Made by a program: the position numbers and the translations under genes
Shown: piece after piece, positions 1-13,059 of the stretch
Position numbering within the stretch: the first letter of the stretch is position 1
Layout of the letters: each line of letters starts with the position of its first letter
From: Atherinomorus stipes
Taxonomy: Eukaryota; Chordata; Actinopteri; Atheriniformes; Atherinidae
Assembly: GCA_023101725.1 (NCBI GenBank)
Contig: JALJCO010008621.1
Location: 1,719,001-1,783,000, forward strand
Length of the DNA stretch: 64,000 nt
Direction of reading: 5' to 3'
The notes under the pieces: generated by a model
Seen by the model: the letters and a program-made list of their open reading frames with translations, nothing else
Database searches by the model: none
What the model was told of the DNA's origin: nothing

Positions 1-356
1 AGCGCTAACCCAGTATGAGTGATGCAATAATGGAGACTGATGAAACCTGTGCTTGGGCTGACAAAGGAGTGTTGGAAGAAGCTCATATTGGCAACGAGTC
101 TTTACTGGCTCTATGAGGCAACTCCCTGATGAAGACAATGAGGAAGGGGCAGCTGCAGCTCAGGAGGAAGAGCATATTATCCAATCCATTGTCCAGTTTG
201 TTGGACAACAAACTGGATTTGAGAATCAGTGGTTCAATCTAACAGTAAAAAAAAACTGTATGTATGCTGCTTCCTTAGTGCTGTTACACTATGTCACACA
301 CACATCCTCACACTCATACAGCACCTCTATTGTTTGTTATACTGAGTGTTTTTAAC
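1..356 (+). other. Unassigned fragment with interrupted coding-like frames
   Basis: Two plus-strand frames overlap: one from ATG at 15 (MSDAIMETDETCAWADK...) to a stop at 115, the next from 113 (MRQLPDEDNEEG...) to 355. Both are acidic and non-repetitive up to about 240, after which the second runs into low-complexity CA-rich sequence. This could be an old, frame-shifted gene or transposon remnant cut by the window edge. I recognise no domain. Confidence 0.2.
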
Positions 357-515
357 CTATCACACTCATTCATACCTTGATAGACACATTGGAAGCCAAG
401 GTGGAATTCAGCGTCTTGCCTAAAGATACCTCAGCATGTACTCAGAGCAAGCCTGCCAACTTTCTGTTTGGTAGATAACCGCTCTTCCTCCACAGCCACA
501 GCATCTACGGCGGCA
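357..515 (-). mobile_element. SINE-like repeat, degenerate copy 1
   Basis: Matches copy 3 (14300-14540) along most of its length: 'cactcattcatacc', 'gatagacacattgg', 'ttcagcgtcttgcc' and the tRNA-like head complement 'cgctcttcctccacagcc'. It explains an apparent splice acceptor at 495. Confidence 0.6.
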
Positions 516-2757
516 TGTGTACGGGGTTCATCAGTGTGTAAGTAACTTTGGATAAAGTCATCTACGAAATGAACAAATGTGAAAAATGCAAAACTTTATG
601 ATGAGGAGCATCAAACTTGTCATAAATACCTGATCTTTATCTGGGCAGAAATGTAGACTGCACCCTTTCAGATGAAAAAACATGCCTAATGGGTGTTTGG
701 TTGGTTGTTTTCTCCTCTATCTTGTGCAGTGTGAAAGAGACTTTATAATTGAGTCACTGCATCATATCTGTGATTTCATAGCTCTGGAAACAATAACAAA
801 ACTGAATCTCACTATTTGATAGAGCTCATGAGGTCATACTGCAAAATCCCTATGAAAAAGCTGAAAAGGTTGGAAACTTTCAAGGGAACTGAAGTGACCT
901 GAAACAGTTTACTTACAGGGTGTAAGAAGTATAACAGCTGATGGTTGAAAGCTAATTCCAGTAAAACACTGTTTAAAGCTGATTATCTATTTTACACATT
1001 TCAGCACTTTACAAGAAATTAAAGATATTTTATGAGCACTTTTTCAAATTGATGCCTTTGAACAATCCCAGTTGCCACTCAGGTTTATATAAACACATCT
1101 CTCTCTGTCTGTTTCACCTCTATTCCTCTCTCTGTGGGTCTAAAATCCACAGACTTGGGTCAGATGCAGCAGCAGGGCAATGCTGGATCAGATGATGACT
1201 GATGGGAGTATTTATGTGCGTGTGTGTGTGTGTTCAAGAGGATTCTCCTTTCATTACACTGACACAACCCCTGCTGTGAACAAGCAGGGGATGATAAAGA
1301 ACAGGGGGGATGAGGTTAGCAGCTTGCACGCCTGACATGAATACACATATAAAAGTGCTATCTCACCCCACTGTGACACGAGAGGGTTACCAAACTGTTA
1401 CCACATTACTTAACTACACAGGCCTAAAAACACATTTAGCAGCGATGCCAAATGCACCAAATGGACGGCGTTTCTAGCAGACGACGTTGACGCCGCCAGG
1501 AAAACAACAAAGGGTGTTAAGAAGTAACACTTCTCCTCCCCCACACTTCCCCCCCACTGGGACACTCGCACCCCTTCTGCTTCTTCTGAATGTTCACACA
1601 CACAAACATAAACATGCACATTGATCGGAACATGTACGCTCACTGGTGACATACAGGCTGCAATACTGTGTTATCCAATTATTTCAGGGTTATGTGCTGT
1701 GTGGGTTCTGGTTTTACTGTAATTATTGCTTTTAAAGGGACAAAAGTGCTGAGCTCTATCATGCAATTTTAATGGTTGTTTGTGTGGAAATTGGGGCTTC
1801 AGAGAAGCAATGTGTAAATTATTCTCCTGATACTTTCATCAGATATCTTATTTTTTTGTCATTTCAGTGTCAGTAAAGAACAAAATCCTGTAGCCGTAGA
1901 AAGAGATGTAATGTATACCCATCTTTTATCCATCAGCTCCATTCCCACGTGCATATCCATCATGGGAGCAGCAAGTACACCCTATCAACCCTCCCACACT
2001 GGACTGTATGTCAACATGCCCATAGAGCCATGGGGGTTGAGATAAACAAGTGGGCTGTGTTTAGATCCAGACCCAGCTGTGTGCTTGTCTCCGTGTGGGC
2101 CTGTCAGGTTGGTGGTGAACATGGCTCGTTGCCGTTTTTTCTAGCGATTTGTGTGTGCATGTGTGAACATTGCTCTGGGAGTACACGGATGGATGGAAGC
2201 CATCCTGGCATTTTCTGCATCGGCCCAAATCTTTGGCCATCCTGCTGAGCTTAGCCAGTCCTGCCTCTTGGAGCGCGCACACATGCTGGGCTGCTACGGT
2301 GACAATTTTCCAATGTGAATAGAGGATGAGCTGCACGGCTCTCGCCTCTGAACTGCGCAGTGGTCCAGTAGAGCATCATTTACATGGCTGCTTATCAAAG
2401 ATGTGACAATATCGCCAGATGTCCTGAGAAACTGGAGCAAACGTCTGCTGAAATTGATCCACTCAGCATTTTCAAGACACGGAGGAGAGCATAATAATGT
2501 AGCATGAGTCGCTGTGCAGAGGGTGGCGAGAAAGGGAAAGCAATTCTCTCTGCAATATTCATGGAGAGGAGGCAAACATGTGTATTATACACTTTCCATG
2601 CATACCACATTTGTAATTGATTGTGTCGCAGGTTGACAGTTCCCCTAACGCTGAAACTGCAAGCTGAAGTTAAAAGGAAACTAAATGTCTCATTATGATT
2701 ACAACTCAGTGGTCAGGTTGGCTTTCATCAACAACTTTGCTTAAAAGTATGTGAAAT
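516..2757. other. No gene recognised
   Basis: AT-rich non-coding DNA with a short TG tract near 1220. Open frames on both strands are short, lack splice-site context and overlap each other, as expected by chance. Confidence 0.6.
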
Positions 2758-4000
2758 CAGAGCCGGTTTTACCACTAAGCAGACTAAGCGACCGCTTAGG
2801 GCCCCATACCGCTAGGGGACCCCTAAGGAAGTTTGTCTCAGTGAGTACTTTATGGACTTCAGAAGCAGCTGGCAAGGACAAGATGATTTATTTTGCAATG
2901 ATACTGTATTGTCGGGTATTAGGGATGTAGAGATTCACCCATCTGAATCAGTATTCCGACACAGACGTGTGAGATGCGACTGCACCATAGCTTCAGTGTG
3001 CATCGGATACAACTTGTGCAACGTATCTTTCTTGGTGTCTGAATCGGTAAAAACTCATGGTTACACCGGTTATTCCATAGTTTGTCTCCTCGTCACACAT
3101 ATTTCCGAGGCAGCCTGAACGTACCATCACTATCTTTTAACTTTTGTTTTTAAAACATGGGAGCCAGGTGGTGGGTGGCGCAGCTGCAGTAAGTAAACAG
3201 CAAACACAGAGGGAGGAGACAGCAGGTGGGGGGGACTTTTATCATCTCTGAGGACACACAAGTCAAAAGTTTGGCGATACTTGAAAGATGGAAAACTTGA
3301 CAAGAAATCCGTGGTTTGAAAACAATGTGGCGCTGCTGTAAAAGACGTGAGCAGCATGATGAACATGGCAAGGAGGACGGCGTGGTGTGGATGCTCCCCA
3401 CATCGTCCTCAGATGATTCTGCCGATGAACATAAATATGTGAGAAGAAGCAGAACTGGTGAGAAAATTATCTCGTTTTTTTTTTTTAACAAAACTGACAA
3501 ACAGTTTTGAAGCAGAAAAGGATGCATTTTGTTCAGTATTTTCATTAAAGTCTAATACACGTTGGTCACATCCATATAATGGGAATGAAGAGGGTGGAAC
3601 GAACTGGCCTCTCTACAAGGCATTATCCGCAGCAAAACTCTGTAATTCACCAATTCTTTAAGACAGATGAACGAACGAGTGCTATTTTCCTGTAAGTTCA
3701 GATTTAGCTTTCCTTTAGTTCTTGGGGACGTTCTCCACACTCTGCTGGCACGCACGCTGCCGCAACAACTCACAATCTGTGAAACTCTGAACTCAGCAAA
3801 TTAACACCACGTTATATATTACTGATAAATTTGATCATATTTTACTTACGATGTTCCTAGAGTGTTTTGAATAAGTTAATGCACATTATATTTTGACTTA
3901 AGGTGTTGTCTCTACCCAAAAACTTTGTTCATGGCATGAAGGAGTAGGGCCCCCAAAAATTATTCTGCTTAGGGCCCCCTGAAATCTAAAGCCGGCTCTG
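2758..4000. mobile_element. Non-autonomous or decayed hAT transposon, 1,243 bp, with 8-bp target duplication
   Basis: Left end CAGAGCCGGTTTTAC and the inverted right end CAGAGCCGGCTTTAG match at 13 of 15 bases. Subterminal CTTAGGGCCCC motifs occur in inverted orientation at both ends (about 2795 and 3970). The flanks carry an identical 8-base duplication, TGTGAAAT, at 2750-2757 and 4001-4008, the hAT hallmark. No intact transposase is present; the longest inner frames are under 135 codons and unrecognised. Confidence 0.88.
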
Positions 4001-4023
4001 TGTGAAATGAATAGGCTACAACC

Positions 4024-4318
4024 TGTGACGGCCTATGCCGTTTTGGGTTTTTTTGTTTTATCTAACTTTTTTTGTTTCTTTCAGGCAAGGTGATGACTAT
4101 TTGGAGGTAGCTGCCCACTGTCTCCAATAGGCCCAAAAGACCGCCCTTACCAGGGAACAGCCCGGTCTTATTCTTGCTCACCCTGAGGCTTGGCGTTTGT
4201 TTGAGTTGGTTTAGTTTGGTTTAGGTTGCGTTGGTTTCTTTGGGTTAATAAAATTATATTTTTACACATAAGTTCCCACGTCTCCTTCTCTGTTGTGGTC
4301 TTCGGGCCAACCATAACA
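4024..4318. mobile_element. Probable solo LTR, 295 bp
   Basis: Begins TGTGACGG and ends CATAACA (TG...CA). It is flanked by the same four bases, AACC, at 4020-4023 and 4319-4322, and carries AATAAA at 4247, near the 3' end as expected for an LTR in plus orientation. No internal retroviral region is adjacent. It lies 23 bases from the hAT element. Confidence 0.5.
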
Positions 4319-4322
4319 AACC

Positions 4323-6942
4323 TCATTATGTAGTGATGGCAAAATGTAAGATTTACAGAGAAAGTGGAGGTCACCTTGTACAAAAAAAAAAAAAAAAAAA
4401 GAAAAGAAAAATGTCTTATTTCACTGTTACATGTTTATAATTATTTTGGATTTAGTCTAAAACCTATTTGGTTAAGTTTATGAATCAGAAATATTTTTAA
4501 TCTTTAAAAATAAATAAATAAATTAATTAATTAATTAATCGATCAAAAATTTTAAATGGAAAAATTAAACAATTGAAATAAAAAAAAAAAAAAATCAGAA
4601 ATATTTAACCAGGGCTAGAAAAATTGAGTTTGTGTAGCTTGATGTGTCCTAAAAGAATGACATCATGACACAATTTCTGCTTTCCCCTTGATGGATGGCC
4701 GTTCTCACACTTCCACACTGCTTGCTGAAAAATGCTGCTGTTCTTTCTTGTCTTTTTGCTCATATAGTATGAAGCAGGAATAAGGTCAAAGTTGATGCAC
4801 CTCTGAATGAAATGGAAAATGGAAATCAAAGTGTGTGTGAGGGAGGGCTGGCATACTGGAAAGTGTGCTTTAAATGCCAGTGCTGCTGGCGCGCCAGCTG
4901 ATCCTGCAACACCAGCACGCTATTTAAATGCACACACTGATGTGGCATGACACCGCCTCTGTTTGGTCATTATGAGTGAACAAAGGCGAGCAACAGCAGC
5001 ATAAGGAGGGCATCTACTTTGCAGCATGATCTATGTGTGAAAAGAGCTGATATCTTTCATCAGAGCAGTAGTATTCTGCTCACTGGGTGACAGCAGGGTG
5101 GCCTGAGGACAGGGTTGTTATTTTCTGTAGTACCTCAATGTAATTCTAACGCACTACGTGCTTCCATCACGTAAAGAGGTTTTAAAAGATTGCACTCTTC
5201 TGTATTTCTGAGACCAGCCTGGCATAGAAGCTTTATATGAAGTACATTAAATCTCCTTTCCATTATCGTCAAGCCCCAGTGACATTCACATCAAAATAAT
5301 AAATTATAAATACAAATCTCTTAATGAGTCTGTGACACTGATATTGAACCTTCTCTATAAACTATAACTTTTTGACAATTTCAGAAGTAAATCGTTAAAA
5401 TAAAGCTTCATCTATTTTTACTCAAAGTGGAACAAGACAGACTTTTCAGTCTGAACGTGGGAGCGTGCAAAGCTTTGAGAAAATAGCTTGGTTTTGTTGT
5501 TCCAGGATAGTATTTATCTAGTTCTAGCCGCACATGTCAGGCAGAATCCTGTAAATAAATGTGCCCGTAAATCTTTGATATCTCTGGTCTCAGTGTTACA
5601 GGTTCTGTAAATCAAGGCCAGAGTGTTACAGTCTGTTAAGTGTCAGTCTGGCATTAGTGCCCAGGGGCTCTCAGCAAATCAATGCTGCTTTAGTAAACTA
5701 CAGATTAATTATAGATAGTAATATGTCACTATAGGTATATATACATATCTGATTGAGCCTCTTACCTCCAGTCACTGCAAATGAAGAGCTAACCTACTTC
5801 AGTCCACTGAGGACAGATAGAAAACATACTTGGGACCACAGCGACATTCTAACGCAAATTATTGCCCTTGAGCAGATAGAAGCTCTGATTAGGCTTCACT
5901 TACATTAGTTTGCCCGAAGGAAAAACTAATCAGCCATGTGCAGGTTAGAGAAAGGGCTAGGACAACAACAGCGACGTGCAAACAACTCCAAAGCACCAAG
6001 GAGTGTTTCATGCACAGTGCATTAGTGTTTAATTGATTTTGTCCCCTTAAGCTGTAGGGGGATATGGGGAGGATGACTTAGGGGCCGATAAAGAGGCATG
6101 GGTTTCAGGCGGAAGCTGCAGAAATGTAAAGTCCTGCTAAATATGACTGATTTATTACAATAGGTTCTCAAATAAGTTGGGGACTTTATGCAGATGAGCT
6201 TTTTGCTACCACTTTCTACCTTTTGTCACCAAGTTAATAACATTAATAAAGAATATTAATCAGCATTCTAAGAAAAAGGAACCATTTTAACACATAAAAG
6301 AGGGAAAATGTTTTACGATTTTGTGGTTTTTTTATGTTTTTCATATTCAGAATAAGCAAATGTACATCGTTTCTCTAGTTTCTCTCTTATTTTCAAACAA
6401 AAACTAAACAAAAAGCAAGGGAATGAATTTGCTCCATCATTCTTTCATTGGTGATTCGTGATCCTTTAATTATTGCAGAGCTGGTTGAACAGCCTAAACC
6501 CTGAACTAAAAAAATACACCGAGGAAAAGAGCTAACTTCCATTACAGTTGTTTCTGCTCTTCTTAAATTTATGCTATCACAATATCCCCGACTAAATCAA
6601 CGCTTGATGTTGTTTTTTTTTTTAACTCCACTTTGTGACTTAGAAGTCATTCCTAACTTTTAGAGTGGATTTTTACAGTGGCACTCAACATTATTTGGAT
6701 TTTGATAAAAGTGCCATCATGTCTTTGATCATCAAATAATGTCAGAAACTTCAATTTCTTTTTGTTAGACTGACAGAGAGCAACTTCTCCCCAAATATTT
6801 TAAATTCATTAACAAGCAAGCTCAAAAGCATAAAATGTATATGTTGTGTGCTGCGATCTGATGTGATATATTCTGGATGAGATCTCTTCCATAAAGTTCC
6901 CCTCTGAACACGGCGGTGATTAAACACACAGAGCGCTCTTAC
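4323..6942. other. No gene recognised; A-rich and AT-rich non-coding DNA
   Basis: Contains A runs at 4382 and 4580 and a TTAA-rich stretch near 4520. Parts of 5,880-6,250 have mixed composition with homeobox-type sites (CTAATCAG, TTAATTGA) and could be regulatory, but nothing identifies them. This would be intronic if the minus-strand first exon at 6943 is real. Confidence 0.5.
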
Positions 6943-7340
6943 CGTCCACAGCCATAGTCGGTCTCAGCGTGTATCTCTCCGTGGTGTCAGCAGGACTCTC
7001 TCATTCTTCTAGCAGACGGATAAAAAATTAGGCTTCTCAAAGTGAGGATAAAGAGCCCCTCTTTACCCTTTGTACCCCTCTACGTGAGCGTGGAGACCGG
7101 TCTTGGTGAAGAGAAAAAGAGAGAAAAAGAAAAAAGCCGAACACAGTCCTCCTCCGTGTCGGATCCCGGCCATTTGTTGTCCGGGGCGTCGGGACCAGTC
7201 CGATATGAAGCTGCTCCCTCTGTCTCCGCCCCCCTCTCCGTACCTGACCGCCGGGAGACAAAAGGTCAACACGCCTCGACAGCAGCTCGGGATGCTTCCC
7301 TGTCTCTTTGTGATGACACGCACGAGTGCATACACGCGCG
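6943..7340 (-). promoter_or_regulatory. Probable promoter, 5' UTR and first coding exon of a minus-strand gene
   Basis: The stretch is CpG-rich compared with its surroundings (7,090-7,340). Read on the minus strand it leads to ATG at 6955 (GAGACCGACTATGGCTG) followed after 13 coding bases by a good donor, GGACG|GTAAGAG. The start would be MAVD with a phase-1 junction. The rest of the gene would lie below 6,940 or outside the window; I found no second exon. Identity is unknown. Confidence 0.4.
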
Positions 7341-7925
7341 TGCGCGTTATTTTACGAACATGGCAACCTATAACACTAAAATAAGTGGTAGTTAGGCTAA
7401 ATTATTGCCACTTTAAAACTGATTTTAAAACTTGAAATAATACTCTTGTAATTATACTTGGCAGATAAGGATCATCAGGAAAGCCAGTTTAAAGTTCATC
7501 AAAGACGGAGTTTTTGTGTGAAAAGATTTCATAAACAAAAAAGATCAATTTAAAAAAAGTTTTTAAAAAGTCCACTGACAAAACTCCATAATGTCTCAAA
7601 CCCTTCGTGTTTTGGTGGGACTAGAACGTAAAACATCAAAACATCTACTGGGATAACACCGCCAACTTTTCCCCAAGTTAGCCTAATAGTCTTCATCCAT
7701 GGATATGTTTGAAATCTGCTAACTATTAAACACAAGCCATGCAAACAAGCCAAAACTGGAGACTGATACAAATTATACTACTGTACATGCAAACATTTAC
7801 AAAGACAGCAAGAAAGTCACAGCAAGTCTGTCATATGGTATTTATATTTCTCTTTTTAAGTCCTAATACTGAACATTTTCACTCAGTGCTCCAAAAGGTA
7901 AATTCAGCATCCATCTTGCAGCTGT
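7341..7925. other. No gene recognised
   Basis: AT-rich spacer with only short chance frames on both strands. Confidence 0.6.
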
Positions 7926-7929
7926 TTCC

Positions 7930-8245
7930 TCTCAGAGCCTCTGTTGACTGTCGTGCTCATTCACTTTTCTTTCCTTTCCTCCAATAATATCCTTTTGCAC
8001 GTCTTTGCTGAATCAACCTTGGTACACTGGCAGTGTGTTGATATCCATCTGATGGCATATGACGTGGTGCTGCAGAGCAAAATGCAGCTGTCACGATGCA
8101 AGGGGATGGAAATTAAAGTTATGGAGTGCAGTCATTCATCCTCAGGATGCTGTAGGACAACAATGGCTTCAGGAATGTGCATAATTAACATCAGTGTGTC
8201 ATCAAAACGGGTCAGAAGCAGAGTTTCGTGTAGGGTTATGTAGTA
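7930..8245. repeat. Diverged repeat family, copy 1
   Basis: Shares ordered blocks with 13,690-14,015: 'tgttgact', a pyrimidine tract, 'gctgaatc', 'gtgctgcagagcaaa.tgcagc', 'aggaatgtgcataat', 'cagtgtg.catcaaa' and 'agaagcagag'. Copy 3 (14,870-15,010) shares the first part. No coding frame is conserved between copies. Confidence 0.6.
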
Positions 8246-11048
8246 TAAGTGTAAAGCTAAAAGCAGCTTTGGATTCTTGATTCAAAAGCTAAACTCTCTG
8301 TGGTTAAGTTATTTTATAAAATGTTGGTCAGATTAAGTGAAGAAGGGAGGAGGCAGAGAAAGCAAAAGGAGAAAGGAGTTAGGACCTTAGACTGCAAGAT
8401 CAGCCAATTAATAAATTGGTGTCGTGCCAAAAATCCAATCCCTGTTAAATCAGAGCTCTAGCCTACTTTTTGGCAGTTGTATTGAAGTAAATGAATTATA
8501 ATGATACAACTTTTTTGTGCAGTAGCTGTTTAGTTTGTTTTATATGCAGTAAACTTTTTTTTTTTCTAAGTTGATAAGATCTGGATTCAAAATAGACTAG
8601 TGGAGGAACAAACCCTGAAGATAACTGTCACTGCCTCAGAGCAAATGAAAAATACAAAACAGATCAGTCACCTTGTCTCTTTAGTACATTTGAGAGTTCT
8701 GGTACTTTAGTGTTTTTTGCATTTATAAGTGATGTGATATTTGGATGCCACTGCTTTGATATTTCTTGATAGATTCCCTTTTGATCCAGCTGGTTTTATA
8801 TAGAAACTAATAGTATACACTACAGTCCCTGGATGCAAATGCAACTAATGTTTTCAGTACAATCAGTTACCCTTCGTTTTTTAACTTTTTTTTAAGTAAC
8901 AATGATGAGAAAGGCCCAGTCATCGTTCAGCTGCAAAGTAGAAGGTTATAGGCAGCTAAAATCTACCCTGAAGAGCTCTCCTTTAATTTAAGTGAGTTGC
9001 TTCTGCACCTAAACTACCTTTTGGCAATGGCTTTGTCAAAAAAAAAAAAAAAAAAAAAAAAGCAAGAAGAAAATTCCCAACAACAAAACTGGATCTTTTT
9101 CTAAATCTTGTTTTTTTTTTTACCTTCACAAAATCAGTTTAATCAAAGCTCTCCTCTTCCTCAATTCCCACTCCATCAATAGGTAATACCAACATTGTAA
9201 GAAAAGTCTATCATCGTAATGAGGATTACTTTTGTCAGACGAGATTGCTCAGATTGCTCCCTTCAGACAACAAATTTCACAAAGCAGCTGTGTTAGTTCT
9301 TTCCAAGATGAATAAACTAATCTCCTTTGTGTTAATAGAGTTGGTTGAAAGCCATTGAGCTGATCTTGGCAAACACAATATTTTTTTTACTGGCTAAAAA
9401 TGAGACAATCAGAGGAGAAGCACTGGAGGAAAAATCTAAAAACAGCTGTCCCCTGGCAGAGTCTCACATCAGCTGCTATTTGTCTGTCAAAAATCCAGTT
9501 TCACATCAAAGCAGAGAATATGAGTGAGTTACAAACATGCCTTTGTTGATGTAATCTCACTGCATACACTGCTAATTTATTTTCCTGCCACTTATACATG
9601 CAAACTGCTCTGCAATGGTGCATTTTCTTGCGGCATCTCTGACAGACTGAAAGAAGATGAGCGCCCTCCAAAAAGAACTGGAACATCAAAGTATGAACAA
9701 TGAGAAACAAAGGACTGACTGGTCCGTCAAGACTTCAGAGTGCATGAGGGTCGGGAGTGAAAAAGCGACACGCTCACAGATCCATACATTATGCTACAAA
9801 CGCACAGACACACACATTTGCACTCACTCTTACACGAACAGACAGAACTTAATTTAGAAGTGTGCTTCCGGGTGCCTGTAAAGACATTTTGTCATGTAAA
9901 AAATTGAGCAGTGAAAGCCTGAATCTTTAATTTAGATGATGGTCAGTGTGGTGAATAATGAATAGATTGGGACTTGCAAAGATAAAGGGGTAAGCCTGGC
10001 CAAGCACCAGTTTCAGGTCAGAGAATTGCTGCAGTTCAAGTTGTGCGTCAGTGCAGACAAGAGATATAAAAGTTAAAAATATCAATCGTTATCAGGAAAT
10101 TAAACTGAGAGTTGATGCTGAAACAGTGTCAGGAGAAGGTGGAGCTGATCTCTCCATGCAACATTACATTTTAAGATATCTTACAAATATTGTTTAAATT
10201 TTCAGCACGTGTTACAATTCCTCAAACAGCCTATAAACTTATGAACTGAACAACCCAAATCAGTGTATTTATGAGGCAAACATGCTGAAAAACACTGAGC
10301 TTTTCTCAGAGCTCTCTTGAAAGGGAAAAAGAGAAGGAGAGCACTTCCTTTAGCGACACAGAAGCTATTGATACTTGAGTGCAGCATCAGCTTTGCAAAA
10401 GCTGGTGTCTTGGTGAATAGCTGTCCTTGAGTTGGCGGTGAGGAATAATGGCTCCACACAGGACAGCAAAGCGGGAAGAATAAACCTTCGGCGTGTCCAA
10501 ACGTTCAGTGAAGATTCAAAGAGGCTGAATTTCAATAAAACATAAGACCAATCTTCTGCATATTCTTAATCTGATCTGAAAGGGAACGCTCCTGCAGGTG
10601 GAAGTGAAAGCACTCTAATGAATTCCCACAAGAAGCTATTTACTCCACTGAGATGAGCGCAGACGATAGAGAGGAACCCACTTTATAGTGATAAGTTGTG
10701 TCCCTGAGCTGTTTTCCTAATGAGAGACCTGGGGGAGTTTTGGGGCAAATCTGTGTGCATATTGTAGAGGAGCCTCCTTTGAAAAACCTGTGTCCCCTCT
10801 CCGGATTTATTCAGGATGCGGAGCAATAGATGACAGAATCTATTTGAGAGATATATTCCTTTTGCCACTCCCTGATCACCTCCTGCTTTAAGATGAGTGC
10901 GTGCGTGCGTGCACGTGAATGTGCATGGAGGAAGAAAAGAAAAAGAACTTAATTGTAATTCCACTCACTCTTTGATGGTGACCTCACTCTTATGTAAATG
11001 ACTACAGTGCAACAGAAGCAGAGTTGTGCTACAAACTCCCCTCAGTGG
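8246..11048. other. No gene recognised
   Basis: Non-coding, with A and T homopolymers (9,040-9,062; 9,110-9,121) and a CACA-rich patch near 9,800. No splice-flanked frames or RNA genes seen. Confidence 0.6.
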
Positions 11049-11242
<194 letters not shown>

Positions 11243-11689
11243 ACATAACAGAAATGTGTGTTTCTTCACCTGTAAAACTCAGCCTGAACAGAAAATGCCA
11301 GAACGTCATCCTCCGCCTGTTGCTTAATGTCACTGATTCCTTTGATACTTGTGGCATAAAAGCCAGTGCACCAGATTTGCTTTATGTGCGCATGATTGTA
11401 ACACGGTGACAGCAAAGTTCCCTGCAGGGATGGAGACAAGTTTACAGAAATGTAAGTAATGTGTGGAGAAACATAACCTCATGATGCAGCGGAGGAAAAA
11501 TGAATCCGCTGACATCCCATTGTGCATAGAGTCTGAGGGTAAATGTACATGTGGTGGGTTGCAGTGTAGGTTTGGGGTGGTTTAGATCCACTTGTGGACA
11601 CCTTACTAAGACAGTTAATTGCTGACAGTTATGTTCAACACTTGCTGTCTTGGATGTACAGTAACTGGGGTGGATTACAGTTTTTCTCC

Positions 11690-11925
11690 ATTGGTTTGGC
11701 TCATTTCTCAAGGGTTGTGGGATCGATTCCAGGCTTCCCCAGACTACATGCCGAAGTGTCCTTGGGCAAGACACTGAACCCCAAGTTGCCTCCCGATGTG
11801 CCTATCGGGGTATGAATGTGTGTGCGACTGGGTGGATGTGATATGTAGTGTAAAGCGCTTTGAGCGGTTAGTATGACTGGAAAAGCGCTATATAAGAACA
11901 GTCCATTTACCATTTATCCTTCAGA
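11690..11925 (+). mobile_element. SINE-like repeat, copy 2
   Basis: Carries the B-box-like GGGATCGATTCC, then 'ccttgggcaagacactgaac', 'gtgtaaagcgctttgagcgg' and 'gaaaagcgctatataag' before the tail 'tccatttaccattta'. It aligns with the reverse complement of copy 3. The tRNA-like head is degraded here. Confidence 0.75.
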
Positions 11926-12812
11926 GCTAAATTTCTTTCTCATACAAATACTCAGAGCCAGCAAAACGGCCAGATCCTTTTCAATCACTTTGTCTCATTT
12001 CTCTAAACAGAGCGGACGTTCTCACCACTTTTGGTGCTTTTGCCAAAATAACCTGGATTTTCCAGCACAACACAGCAGTTCACCTGCAAAAAGCTCAAAT
12101 CGCTCCCAAAACAGTCAATAAATGTGTCAAAATCAAGTTTCTTTCTCATAAAAATAGTCAGAGCACCCAAAATGCATCATCCCTGTAGCATTGTGTAAGC
12201 ACTGCAAGCCAAAATGTTTAGGTATTTTATCACTATGGCAGAGGACCATGGAAATATCTGTCATGTCCACCTCTCAGTTTCAGCTCAGCCCTTCATTCAC
12301 AATGGTAATTGTGCTTTTTTTTGTCTCGCTCACAGACTACAGTTATGTAAAAAAAAAAAGAAAAAAGAATAGGATTTCACGGTAAGAGTGGTTTCCAACA
12401 TTTGACATCACACATTGGACTCATACTGCCAAGGAAATTATAACCATTTTTATTCACTCACAAAATAATTTCCATACATCACAGTCACTGTAAAAAAAAG
12501 TTTACAGCATAATATAGCAACTGTAATATAAACACATTAGGCTGCACTTGACGACCGGCCTCTGCCATTGTGAGGCGATGGTTGATCACATGATCTATAA
12601 TTGTGGCCCGAATTTCATCTGGGACAGCATGTCTTCGTACCCACCACCAAGCATCCTAACTCCTCCTCCTCTTCTTCTTCTTCTTCCTCGAGGAGGCACT
12701 TAACCTGGTTCACTTACTTGGTCAGGTATCTAAACTGTACACTGGTCTTGTTCAAGCTTTATATGTATGTTTGGTAGTGTTCACAATCATGGACAGCACC
12801 TGTCAGGTAGAC
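11926..12812. other. No gene recognised
   Basis: Non-coding; a short CTT/CCT run at 12,660-12,690. Confidence 0.6.
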
Positions 12813-12857
12813 TGCCTAGAGAGACCTAGGCACTAGGCACACCACTCTCTCTAGGCA
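12813..12857. repeat. Perfect 11-bp hairpin
   Basis: TGCCTAGAGAG (12813-12823) and its exact complement CTCTCTAGGCA (12847-12857) surround a 23-base loop that itself repeats CTAGGCAC. No T tract or gene is nearby, so it is likely a small repeat structure. Confidence 0.5.
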
Positions 12858-13059
12858 CTCTACTATCAGGTAACTAAACATGTTGTGTGATAGGTCATCT
12901 GATGTGTGTGAAACTCCTTCTTCATTTGTCAAGTTATAATTTCACCTGACTGTCAATTATGTATGTAATCAATTTGTTAAATATTCGAACCGATTCATAT
13001 ATGTTTTCATGGTATAATGATCTTGACTAGTTTTGACAGTTGAACAGACTATTCTGCAC

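Noticed and set aside
496..537. Apparent 42-base microexon (CTCCACAG acceptor, GTAAGT donor).
   Set aside because: The 'acceptor' belongs to the tRNA-like head of a degenerate SINE copy (357-515) that aligns with the copy at 14,300-14,540.
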